Source: JBGVSA01 sp049840475
Lineage (GTDB): Bacteria > Pseudomonadota > Gammaproteobacteria > Burkholderiales > Rhodocyclaceae
Direction: 5' to 3'
Assembly: GCA_049840475.1 (NCBI GenBank)
Contig: JASGKX010000002.1
Location: 372,001-436,000 of the forward strand
Length of the DNA: 64,000 nucleotides
Shown here piece after piece: positions 43,587-51,884 of this stretch. Position 1 is the stretch's first letter; the number at the start of each line of letters is the position of its first letter. Under the pieces are notes generated by a model, which worked only from the letters and a program-made list of their open reading frames with translations, was not told the DNA's origin and did not search any database. The translations under genes were made by a program, and so were the position numbers.

Positions 43587-45256
43587 AAAACCCCGCCACC
43601 AAGTACCAGGCCTTTGCTCCGATCAACCTCCCGAACCGGACCTGGCCTTCGAAGACCATCACCCGCGCCCCGATCTGGATGAGCACCGATCTGCGCGATG
43701 GCAACCAAGCCCTGTTTGAACCGATGGACGGCGCGCGCAAGCTGCGCATGTTCGAAATGCTCTGCGAAATCGGCTTCAAGGAAATCGAAGTCGCCTTCCC
43801 TTCCGCATCGCAAACGGACTTCGACTTCGTCCGCAAGCTCATCACCGAAGACCGCATCCCCGACGACGTCACCATTGAGGTCCTCACGCAAGGGCGCGAG
43901 CACCTGATCCGCCGCACCTTTGAAGCCGTGCGCGGCGCGCGACGCGTGATCATGCATCTGTATGGCGCGACCTCGCCCAGCTTCCGCAAGATCGTGTTCA
44001 ACACCGATCGCGCTGGCGTGACCAAGATTGCAGTGGAATCGGCCGAGCTCATCCGCCAGCTCGCCGCGGAACGCCCCGAAACCGAATGGGTCTTCCAGTA
44101 CAGCCCCGAGACCTTCTCCACCACCGAACTCGACTTTGCGCTTGAAATCTCCGAACGCGTGTTCGACGTGTGGCAGCCGACGCCGCAGAACCCGGTGATC
44201 CTCAATCTGCCGGCCACCGTCGAAGCCGCCACGCCCAACGTTTACGCCGACCAGATCGAGTGGATGTGCCGCAATCTCTCGCGCCGCGATTCGATTATCG
44301 TCAGCGTCCACCCGCACAATGATCGCGGCACCGCAGTGGCCGCTGCCGAACTCGCCGTGATGGCGGGCGCGGATCGGGTGGAAGGCTGCCTGTTCGGCAA
44401 TGGCGAGCGCACTGGCAACGTCGACATCGTGACGCTCGCGCTCAACCTCTATACACAAGGCGTCGACCCGCAACTGGACTTTTCGCGCATCAACCACGTG
44501 GCACGCACGGCGGAGGAATGCACGCAGTTGCCGATCCATCCACGCCACCCCTATGTCGGCGACCTCGTCTTCACCGCGTTCTCCGGTTCACACCAGGACG
44601 CGATCAAGAAGGGCTTCGCCGTGCAAGATCCGAACGGCATCTGGGAAGTACCTTACATGCCGCTCGATCCGGCCGACGTTGGCCGGACGTACGACTCTGT
44701 CATTCGCGTCAACAGCCAGTCGGGCAAAGGTGGCATCGCATACCTGCTCGAATCGGCCTTTGGGCTGGTCATGCCTCGCCGCATGCAGGTGGAATTCTCG
44801 TCCGAAGTCCAAAAGGTCATGGACGAGACCGGACGCGAACAGAGCGCCCAGGACATCTGGCACATCTTCGGACAAACCTACTTCGAAGCTGATGTGCCCG
44901 TGACGTTGCTCGGCCACAAGCTGAACGAATCACGTGATCACCATGCCATTGAACTGGAGGTGATGATCGATGGGCAGCCGCGTGTCATGCGCGGTGAAGG
45001 CAACGGTCCGCTTGAGGCCGCCATCAACGCGCTTGGCGTGGAGATGTCGATCGACAGCTTTGAGGAACGTTCGCTCTCGCAGGGCTCCAAGGCGCGCGCC
45101 GTGGCCTTCGTTGAAGTATCGAGCCCCGGCGTGGCCGGTTCGATCTTCGGCGCTGGTGAATCGGCCAGCATCATGGAAGCCTCGCTGCGCGCACTCGTGT
45201 CGGCGGTCAACCGCTGCAAGGTACGCACGAACGTGACGGAGACCGAAACCGCCTGA
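43580..45256 (+). CDS. leuA: 2-isopropylmalate synthase (long form)
   Basis: LeuA condenses 2-oxoisovalerate with acetyl-CoA, the committed step of leucine synthesis, and is feedback-inhibited by leucine. The 558-aa product is the long form with a TIM-barrel (about 30-305), linker, and C-terminal LeuA dimer/regulatory domain (about 430-545). Metal and substrate motifs: MSTDLRDGNQAL (about 34-45), SVHPHNDRGTAVAAAELA (about 246-263) and GNGERTGNVDIV (about 273-284). ATG 43580 with AGGA before it. It stands alone, not in an ilv operon, and a terminator follows. Confidence 0.95.
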   Translation: MLKNPATKYQAFAPINLPNRTWPSKTITRAPIWMSTDLRDGNQALFEPMDGARKLRMFEMLCEIGFKEIEVAFPSASQTDFDFVRKLITEDRIPDDVTIEVLTQGREHLIRRTFEAVRGARRVIMHLYGATSPSFRKIVFNTDRAGVTKIAVESAELIRQLAAERPETEWVFQYSPETFSTTELDFALEISERVFDVWQPTPQNPVILNLPATVEAATPNVYADQIEWMCRNLSRRDSIIVSVHPHNDRGTAVAAAELAVMAGADRVEGCLFGNGERTGNVDIVTLALNLYTQGVDPQLDFSRINHVARTAEECTQLPIHPRHPYVGDLVFTAFSGSHQDAIKKGFAVQDPNGIWEVPYMPLDPADVGRTYDSVIRVNSQSGKGGIAYLLESAFGLVMPRRMQVEFSSEVQKVMDETGREQSAQDIWHIFGQTYFEADVPVTLLGHKLNESRDHHAIELEVMIDGQPRVMRGEGNGPLEAAINALGVEMSIDSFEERSLSQGSKARAVAFVEVSSPGVAGSIFGAGESASIMEASLRALVSAVNRCKVRTNVTETETA

Positions 45257-45290
45257 GTCGTGCCGACTACACACGCTCAGTGATGGTTGG

Positions 45291-45314
45291 ACGGGGCGCT
45301 CGCGCCCCGTTTTT
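45291..45314 (+). terminator. Rho-independent terminator of leuA
   Basis: ACGGGGCG / CGCCCCGT stem with four-base loop and T5; overlaps the end of the opposing lysR gene. Confidence 0.9.
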
Positions 45315-46219
45315 CATGCGACGTCGGGCTCTCGCACGGCGCGTGCGACGCCGTTGGCCAGCAGCGCGCACATGCGGTCGAACAATCGCGAGTGTGCGAT
45401 TTTCTCGTGGTGGATAAGACAGAAGTGATGGGGAATATCCGGCACGAACGGTCGCCACGTAATACCCAGGTGCCGGTACTGCGCAGCCATCAGATCGTTG
45501 GCAAAGGCCACGCCCAGCCCGGCTTCCACCAAACGACACGCCGCGCGGGTGTCGTGCACTTCGTAAGCGATGTCCGCCGCCACGCCGCGATGCGACATGT
45601 GCCGCTCTACTTCTTCCCAGAACGTCGTCGCGCCGCCGAGGATGATGAGTCGCTCGCCGGTCAGGTCGCGCGGCGATACAGTCTTGAGTGCTGCCAGTGG
45701 ATGGTCGGGCGGCATGACAATCACCGTTGGCGAAGTGATCAGCGGCACGGCGCGCAACGTGCGGTGCGCAATCGGCAGCTTGACCACGCCGATGTCGACC
45801 TTGCCATCGGCGACCATATCCTGGATGTTCTCGTAGGGCTTGATGTACAGGCTCACCTTCGCGTCGGGAGCGTCTTCGCGTAACTGGCGCAGCACCCACA
45901 CCATGGTGGTCTCGGCGAGGCTGCCGGGAATCGCCAGGCGCAGTACTCCGTCGCGCTGGTGACGCACACCGTCGGCAAGCAATGAAAGTCGATCCGCTTC
46001 AACCAGAACACGCTGCACCTGCTCGAAGACGATGTCGGCTTCTGGCCGCATCAGCAAGCGACCTTTCTCCCGCTCATACAGACGGAACCCCAACGATTCT
46101 TCGAATTGGGTCAGCAGGCTGCTCACCGCCGATTGAGACAATCCGAGCTGGCGAGCGGCGGCCACCGTACTGCCCAGGGTGTGGATGGCGTGGAACGCCT
46201 TCATCTGACCGATCTTCAT
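45314..46219 (-). CDS. LysR-family transcriptional regulator
   Basis: A 301-aa LysR regulator: winged HTH at about 4-63 (AAARQLGLSQSAVSSLLTQFEESLGFRLYER) and an effector-binding domain (about 90-295). It probably controls the divergent peptide importer and hydrolase operon, as LysR proteins usually do with their neighbours. ATG 46219 is preferred, since MKIGQMKAF is the usual family start and an upstream start would cover the operator. A perfect LysR box lies 11 bases before the start, so it probably represses itself. Confidence 0.92.
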   Translation of the reverse strand: MKIGQMKAFHAIHTLGSTVAAARQLGLSQSAVSSLLTQFEESLGFRLYEREKGRLLMRPEADIVFEQVQRVLVEADRLSLLADGVRHQRDGVLRLAIPGSLAETTMVWVLRQLREDAPDAKVSLYIKPYENIQDMVADGKVDIGVVKLPIAHRTLRAVPLITSPTVIVMPPDHPLAALKTVSPRDLTGERLIILGGATTFWEEVERHMSHRGVAADIAYEVHDTRAACRLVEAGLGVAFANDLMAAQYRHLGITWRPFVPDIPHHFCLIHHEKIAHSRLFDRMCALLANGVARAVREPDVA

Positions 46220-46229
46220 GCCCGACACC

Positions 46230-46248
46230 CTATCGCATATTTCGATAG
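46230..46248. promoter_or_regulatory. LysR operator, ATC-N9-GAT palindrome
   Basis: CTATCG-N7-CGATAG, a perfect inverted repeat that fits the LysR consensus (T-N11-A, ATC-N9-GAT). A second, overlapping imperfect palindrome (ATATT-N10-AATAT, 46237-46256) may be the inducer-dependent site. It is 11 bases before the lysR start and 118 before the first importer gene. Confidence 0.75.
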
Positions 46249-46365
46249 GCGAATATAAATCGACCATGCCATTTACAGTGCGAATCGGCAGAGGCTAACG
46301 TTCTGCTCCACAACAGCCGCTGTCTACCGTGCGCGGCGGCATGCCCACAGAGAGGAATCCGACCG

Positions 46366-47343
46366 ATGCTGGTCTATGCAGGACGGCGATTGCTGCAGAG
46401 CCTGTTCGTACTTCTGCTCGTATCGCTGATCGTCTTTTTCGGTATCTACGCCGTGGGCGACCCGATGGAGCTGCTGGTCCATCCGGAATCCACGCCCGCC
46501 CAGATCGAAGCCGCCCGCCATACGCTGGGACTCGACCTGCCCGTGTGGCAGCAATACGTGGTGTTCCTCAAGAACGCGGTGCACGGTGATCTGGGCACCT
46601 CATTCATTTACCACCGCCCGACGCTCGAACTCGTTCTCGAACGCATGCCTGCGTCGCTTGAACTGGCTTTCGTCGCGTTGGTGTTCGCGCTGCTGGTCGG
46701 ACTGCCGCTGGGCATTCTCGCGGGGCTCTTCCCCGGCACATGGCTGGACCGCACGCTGGTGACGAGCTCCATCCTCGGCTTCTCGGTCCCGAACTTCTGG
46801 CAGGCGCTGATCCTGATGATGGTCTTCTCCGTCTGGCTCGGGGTGCTGCCGCCAAACGGGCGCGGCGAGACGGGCGAGATATTCGGCATCCAGACAAGCC
46901 TTGCCACGTGGGACGGCATCCGCCACCTGATTCTGCCGGCGCTCAATCTGTCGCTGTTCAAGATCGCCGTCGTGATGCGCCTCGCGCGTAGCGGCATCCG
47001 CGAAGTGATGCTCAAGGACTACATCAAGTACGCCCGCGCCAAGGGGCTCGCCGCATGGCGCATCGTGGTCATCCACGCACTCAAGAACACGATGATTCCG
47101 CTGATCACCGTCATTGGCATGGAGTTCGGTTCGCTCATTGCCTATGGCGTCGTCACTGAACAGATCTTTGCGTGGCCGGGCATGGGCAAGCTCACGCTGG
47201 ACAGCATCGCACAGCTCGACCGCCCTGTTGTGGTGGGTTATCTCACGCTGGTGGTGTTCATGTTCATCGTCATCAACCTGGTGGTCGACATCCTCTATTC
47301 GGTGTTCGATCCGCGTATCCGCCTCGGGGGCAAACGCGCATGA
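46366..47343 (+). CDS. Oligopeptide ABC importer, permease 1 (DppB/OppB type)
   Basis: A 325-aa, six-helix permease of the nickel/dipeptide/oligopeptide class. The first helix is typical (LLQSLFVLLLVSLIVFFGIY, about 7-26). The EAA loop for ATPase contact reads YIKYARAKGLAAWRIVVIHALKNTMIPLIT (about 215-245). It forms the first gene of the operon with permease 2, two ATPases, the binding protein and the hydrolase. The next start overlaps its stop (ATGA). Which substrate is imported is unknown; peptides are most likely. Confidence 0.93.
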   Translation: MLVYAGRRLLQSLFVLLLVSLIVFFGIYAVGDPMELLVHPESTPAQIEAARHTLGLDLPVWQQYVVFLKNAVHGDLGTSFIYHRPTLELVLERMPASLELAFVALVFALLVGLPLGILAGLFPGTWLDRTLVTSSILGFSVPNFWQALILMMVFSVWLGVLPPNGRGETGEIFGIQTSLATWDGIRHLILPALNLSLFKIAVVMRLARSGIREVMLKDYIKYARAKGLAAWRIVVIHALKNTMIPLITVIGMEFGSLIAYGVVTEQIFAWPGMGKLTLDSIAQLDRPVVVGYLTLVVFMFIVINLVVDILYSVFDPRIRLGGKRA

Positions 47344-48224
47344 GCACCGCACACAAAGGTTTCGCCAAGGTCTTGCGCGGTCTGCTGAGCCGTCCGCTGC
47401 CGGCCGTCGCGCTGTTCGTTTGTGTAATCGTGGCGGTCGCCGCGCTGGCCGCGCCATGGATCGCACCGACCGATCCCTACAACCTCGCCACGGTGGACAT
47501 CATGGACGCCCAGATGGCACCGGGCAGCCATAACCTCGACAGCACCGTCACCTATTTGCTTGGCACCGATGGTCAAGGCCGCGACATGGTGTCGGCCATC
47601 CTGTACGGACTGCGCACGAGCCTGTTCGTCGGCGTGCTGGCGGGCGGCATCGCCGTGTCGATTGGCACGCTGCTCGGCCTGATCGCCGCGTACTACGGCG
47701 GCCGCGTGGATGCGGTCATCATGCGTGCCGTGGACATCATGCTGGGCTTTCCGACCATCCTCGTCGCCCTGCTCCTGCTCGCCATGGTCGGCCAAGGCGT
47801 GGACAAGGTGATCCTGGCGCTCGTCGTCGTGCAGTGGGCCTACTACACACGTGCGGTGCGTGGCGCAGCGCTAGTGGAGATTGGCCAGGAGTACATCGAG
47901 GCAGCGCATTGCCTGGGCTTGCCGAGTCGCCGCATCGTGCTCGGGCATTTGTTGCCCAACTGCCTGCCGCCGCTCATCGTGATATCCACCATGCAGACGG
48001 CGCACGCCATCGGCACCGAGGCCACGCTGTCCTTTCTCGGGCTGGGCGTGCCGGTGACCAAGCCCTCGCTCGGGCTGCTGATCGCCAATGGATCGCAGTT
48101 CATCATGTCGGGCAGCTACTGGATCGCCTTCTATCCAGGGCTGGTCCTGCTGATCATGCTCTTCTCCATCAACATCGTCGGTGATCGACTGCTGGAGATT
48201 CTCAACCCGCGTCTGGAAAAATAG
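47340..48224 (+). CDS. Oligopeptide ABC importer, permease 2 (DppC/OppC type)
   Basis: A 294-aa permease with the OppC_N segment (about 10-60), the GTDGQGRDMVSAILYGLRTSLFVGVLAG block (about 76-103) and the EAA loop EYIEAAHCLGLPSRRIVLGHLLPN (about 183-206). ATG 47340 overlaps the permease 1 stop by 4 bases, so translation is coupled. Followed 5 bases later by the first ATPase. Confidence 0.93.
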   Translation: MSTAHKGFAKVLRGLLSRPLPAVALFVCVIVAVAALAAPWIAPTDPYNLATVDIMDAQMAPGSHNLDSTVTYLLGTDGQGRDMVSAILYGLRTSLFVGVLAGGIAVSIGTLLGLIAAYYGGRVDAVIMRAVDIMLGFPTILVALLLLAMVGQGVDKVILALVVVQWAYYTRAVRGAALVEIGQEYIEAAHCLGLPSRRIVLGHLLPNCLPPLIVISTMQTAHAIGTEATLSFLGLGVPVTKPSLGLLIANGSQFIMSGSYWIAFYPGLVLLIMLFSINIVGDRLLEILNPRLEK

Positions 48225-48229
48225 CGGTC

Positions 48230-49201
48230 ATGAGCGAGAACCTTCTAGAAATCCGCGGGCTGAAGACGCACTTCTTCACGCGAGCCGGTGTCGTACCGGC
48301 GGTTGACGGCGTCAGCCTTGATGTACGGGCCGGCGAAGTCATCGGGCTTGTCGGCGAATCGGGCTCGGGCAAATCGATGCTGGGCTTTTCGATCCTTGGG
48401 CTGATCGATGAGCCGGGGCGCATCGTCGCGGGCGATATCCGTTACAAGGGCAAGTCGCTGGTCGGCCTGCCCGAACGCGACATGCAGCGCATCCGGGGCA
48501 AGGAAATCGCGATGGTGTTCCAGGACCCATCGATGACGCTGAACCCGGTGCTGCGTATCGACACGCAAATGATCGAGACCATCCAGGCGCACGAGAAAGT
48601 CAGCCACAAGGCCGCACTCGCACGCGCGATCGACGTGCTCGAACGCGTGGGCATTTCGTCGGCCGAAACGCGCATCCGCAGCTACCCGCACCAGTTTTCG
48701 GGCGGCATGCGCCAACGCGTGGCGATTGCCGTGGCATTCATCAACCGGCCCGATCTCATCATCTGCGACGAGCCGACCACCGCGCTGGACGTCACCATCC
48801 AGGGCCAGATCATTCATGAGTTCCAGACCCTGTGCCGCGAAGAGGGCACGGCACTCATCTGGATCAGCCACGATCTTGGCGCCGTGGCGTCGATCGCCGA
48901 TCGCATCCTGACCATGTACGCAGGCCACATCGTCGAATCGGGCCCGGCGCAGGCGGTGCTGCACGCGCCGCACCATCCGTACACCGCAGGGCTGATCCGC
49001 TCGATTCCCTCACAAGTGCCGCGCGGGGAACGGCTCTACCAGATCCCCGGCAACACACCGAACATGCTCGCCCTGCCCTCGGGCTGCCCATTCCGCACGC
49101 GTTGCCCGCGCGCCACTGAACAGTGCACCACGTATCCCGACAGCATGGCATTCAATGCAGGACACGATTTCGTCTGCTGGCACCCGGAGAACGCGCAATG
49201 A
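48230..49201 (+). CDS. Oligopeptide ABC importer, ATPase 1 (DppD/OppD type)
   Basis: A 323-aa ATPase: Walker A GESGSGKSM (about 44-52), signature FSGGMRQR (about 155-162), Walker B LIICDEPTTALD (about 175-186), H-loop SHDLG. The C-terminal Cys-rich OppD tail (CPFRTRCPRATEQC, about 286-299) is typical of this transporter class and binds an Fe-S cluster in some members. All catalytic residues intact. Its stop overlaps the next start (ATGA, 49198-49201). Confidence 0.94.
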   Translation: MSENLLEIRGLKTHFFTRAGVVPAVDGVSLDVRAGEVIGLVGESGSGKSMLGFSILGLIDEPGRIVAGDIRYKGKSLVGLPERDMQRIRGKEIAMVFQDPSMTLNPVLRIDTQMIETIQAHEKVSHKAALARAIDVLERVGISSAETRIRSYPHQFSGGMRQRVAIAVAFINRPDLIICDEPTTALDVTIQGQIIHEFQTLCREEGTALIWISHDLGAVASIADRILTMYAGHIVESGPAQAVLHAPHHPYTAGLIRSIPSQVPRGERLYQIPGNTPNMLALPSGCPFRTRCPRATEQCTTYPDSMAFNAGHDFVCWHPENAQ

Positions 49202-50205
49202 GTGACCCCATCCTCGAACTGCGCCACGTCAGCAAGATCTTCGCGCAGCGCCCGGACCTCATCGAGCGTGCGGTGAATCTCATGTCGCGCAAGCCCCCCA
49301 GTGCGGGCGTGCACGCCGTCAATGATGTCAGCCTCACGGTGCAGGCCGGCAAGGTCATCGGCATCGTGGGTGAATCAGGTTGCGGCAAGTTGACGCTGGC
49401 GCGCATCGTCGCGCAACTGATCCCCGCCACGCAGGGCGAAGTGCTGTATCGCGGGCAGAACCTTGCCACGCTGGATGCCGCCACGCGCCGCCGCATGGCG
49501 CTGGAAATCCAGATGGTGTTCCAGAACCCGTTCGCGTCGCTCAACCCGCGCAAGCGCGTGGCCGACATCATCATGGAAGCGCCGCTGGTTCACGGCATCA
49601 CGCCTCCACGCGAGCGCGAAAGCCGACTGGCGGAACTGCTCTCGATGGTCGGCCTCGACATGTCGGCCGCGCAGCGTTATCCGCATCAGTTTTCCGGCGG
49701 ACAGCGTCAGCGCGTCGGCATCGCCCGCGCGCTGGCGGTCAAGCCGCGCATGCTCATCTGCGATGAATCCGTGGCGGCGCTGGACGTTTCCATTCAGGCG
49801 CAGATTCTGAATCTGCTCATGGACCTGAAAGAACGCGAGCAGCTCACGTATCTGTTCATCAGCCACGACCTCGGCGTGGTCGAGCACATCTGCGACGAGG
49901 TGGTGATCATGTACCTCGGCCGCGTGGTCGAGCAGGCCAGCACCGAAGACATCTTCAGTCAGCCGCGTCACCCGTATACGCAGGCGCTGCTGAGCGCGGT
50001 GCCCAAGATCGAAGACGGCAAGCGCGACTACCAGCCGGTGCAGGGCGAAATCCCCTCGCCGCTCAATCCGCCAGCCGGTTGCCATTTCAACCCGCGTTGC
50101 CCGCATGTCATGCCGCGTTGCCGCGTCGAAGCCCCGCTGCTGCGCGAAGTCATGCCGCGCCACACGGCGGCCTGTCACTTGAATGATCCCAGCCCTGCGC
50201 GTTGA
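49198..50205 (+). CDS. Oligopeptide ABC importer, ATPase 2 (DppF/OppF type)
   Basis: A 335-aa ATPase with signature FSGGQRQR, Walker B MLICDESVAALD, H-loop SHDLG and the Cys-rich tail CHFNPRCPHVMPRC. Walker A reads GESGCGKLT: Leu65 (TTG, 49390-49392) stands where the Mg-binding Ser is expected. It is the same apparent TCG to TTG change as in the second site of EttA. If real, this half-site may bind ATP poorly while the partner ATPase stays intact. Only one intact site may still allow transport in some ABC systems (inference). Confidence 0.92.
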   Translation: MSDPILELRHVSKIFAQRPDLIERAVNLMSRKPPSAGVHAVNDVSLTVQAGKVIGIVGESGCGKLTLARIVAQLIPATQGEVLYRGQNLATLDAATRRRMALEIQMVFQNPFASLNPRKRVADIIMEAPLVHGITPPRERESRLAELLSMVGLDMSAAQRYPHQFSGGQRQRVGIARALAVKPRMLICDESVAALDVSIQAQILNLLMDLKEREQLTYLFISHDLGVVEHICDEVVIMYLGRVVEQASTEDIFSQPRHPYTQALLSAVPKIEDGKRDYQPVQGEIPSPLNPPAGCHFNPRCPHVMPRCRVEAPLLREVMPRHTAACHLNDPSPAR

Positions 50206-50233
50206 GAGCCGCGCCCCACGGAGGAAGACCAAG

Positions 50234-51799
50234 ATGAACAAAACACTGAGAGCCGCCGCGCTGGCCGTCTGCCTGAGCCTGGGCGCCGGACTCGTACAAG
50301 CGGCAGACCTGCGCGTGGCCCTGTCGACGGAACAGACCACGATGGACCCGGACTTTGCGCGCAATTCGCCCAACCAGGCGATGGCCGCGCAGTTCTTCGA
50401 CAGGCTGGTGGCCTTCGACGCGGACATGCGCCAAGTCCCCGCGCTTGCCGAGAGCTGGCGCGAAGTTGACCCAACAACGTGGGAGATCAAGCTGCGCCAT
50501 GGCGTGAAGTTCTCCAACGGTGCGAACTTCGACGCGCAGGATGTCATTGCCACGGTCAACCGCATTCCAAAGATCAAGGGTAGCCCGGCATCGTTCGACA
50601 GCTCAGTCGCCAATATCGAGGCAATCACCGCGCCCGACCCGTACACCCTGCGCGTGAAGCTCAAGACGCGCGACCCGCGCTTCATCAATGACATCGGCGA
50701 GCTGTACATCACCTCGCGCGAGATCAAGCCCGACACCGACAGCGATGCCTTCAACACCGGCAAAGCAATGATCGGCACTGGCCCCTACAAGTTCGTCGAA
50801 TGGCGGCGCGGCGAGTACGTCAAGATGGAAGCCAACCCCTACTACTGGGGCAAGCAGAAGCCACACTTCAAGCAGGTGACGCTGCGCTTCATCGGCAATG
50901 GCGCCTCGCGCATCGCAGCACTCCTGTCGGGCGACGCCGACCTCGTTGAAGGCGTGCCGACCGCGGACCTCGCCGGCATCGAGAACAACAAGAACTTCAA
51001 GGTATGGCGCAAGTCGTCCGCACGCCTCATCTACCTGAGCGTAGACAGCACGCGCGACAAATCGCCCTTTGTCACCGACAACAACGGCAACCCCATCGCC
51101 AACCCGTTCAAGGACGTGCGCGTGCGCCGCGCCGTGGCCATGCTGGTCAACAAGAAGGCCCTGGTCGACCGCGTCATGCGTGGTGTTGCCGAACCCGCCG
51201 GTCAGTTCGTTCCCGAGGGTCTGATCGGCTACGCCAAGGGTTACGCGGGCGTGCCGTACGACCAGGCAGAAGCCAAGAAGCTACTGACTGCTGCGGGCTA
51301 TCCGAATGGCTTCCGCGTGACGTTGCAGGCGCCTAACGACCGCTTCCAGAACGATTCGCAAGTGGCGCAAGCGGTTGGTCAGTTGCTGGCGCGCGGCGGC
51401 CTGCAGGCTCAGGTCGAAGTCATGCCCAACAGCGTGTTCCTCAAGCGCGCCTCGGCGCAGGAATTCTCGATGTTCCTGTTTGGTTTCGGTTCGACCTCGG
51501 GCAGCGCGCTGCGCGGCCTGAACCAGACACTGCACACCTATGACAAGGAAAGCGGTCAGGGCCTATTCAACCGCAGCCGTTACAGCAACCCGACGTTCGA
51601 CAAGCAGATCGAAGCCGCCGACAAGGAAGCCGATCCAGCCAAGCATCAGGCGGGGCTCGAGCAAGCCACGCGTACCGCCATGGATGATGTCGGCATGATC
51701 CCGTTGTACTTCGAGCAGCTCACGTGGGTGGCCAAGAAGAACATCAACTTCAAGCCGCGTCGCGACGAACGCACGATGGTGGTCAACATCACCGAATAA
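50234..51799 (+). CDS. Oligopeptide ABC importer, periplasmic binding protein
   Basis: A 521-aa SBP_bac_5 (cluster C) protein: Sec signal (MNKTLRAAALAVCLSLGAGLVQAA, about 1-23, with no lipobox) and then the two-lobed ligand-binding fold. Family motifs include EQTTMDPDF, AESWREVDPTTWEIKLRHGVKFSNG (about 75-99), GTGPYKFVEWRRGEYVKMEANPYYWG (about 180-205) and RVRRAVAMLVNK. Placed after the ATPases with AGGAAGA before ATG 50234. A GC-rich hairpin follows it. Confidence 0.93.
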   Translation: MNKTLRAAALAVCLSLGAGLVQAADLRVALSTEQTTMDPDFARNSPNQAMAAQFFDRLVAFDADMRQVPALAESWREVDPTTWEIKLRHGVKFSNGANFDAQDVIATVNRIPKIKGSPASFDSSVANIEAITAPDPYTLRVKLKTRDPRFINDIGELYITSREIKPDTDSDAFNTGKAMIGTGPYKFVEWRRGEYVKMEANPYYWGKQKPHFKQVTLRFIGNGASRIAALLSGDADLVEGVPTADLAGIENNKNFKVWRKSSARLIYLSVDSTRDKSPFVTDNNGNPIANPFKDVRVRRAVAMLVNKKALVDRVMRGVAEPAGQFVPEGLIGYAKGYAGVPYDQAEAKKLLTAAGYPNGFRVTLQAPNDRFQNDSQVAQAVGQLLARGGLQAQVEVMPNSVFLKRASAQEFSMFLFGFGSTSGSALRGLNQTLHTYDKESGQGLFNRSRYSNPTFDKQIEAADKEADPAKHQAGLEQATRTAMDDVGMIPLYFEQLTWVAKKNINFKPRRDERTMVVNITE

Positions 51800-51824
51800 A
51801 TCACCCGACATATCGCTATCCGAC

Positions 51825-51846
51825 CCGGGCGGCGCTCGCCGCCCGG
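51825..51846 (+). repeat. GC-rich perfect hairpin after the binding-protein gene
   Basis: CCGGGCGGCG / CGCCGCCCGG with a 2-base centre, no T-run. Probably an mRNA stabiliser or partial attenuator between the binding-protein gene and the hydrolase gene, favouring higher expression of the former. Confidence 0.55.
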
Positions 51847-51884
51847 ACCTTGCCCGCCCCCCGGGCCGAGCGGAGCCATACAAC

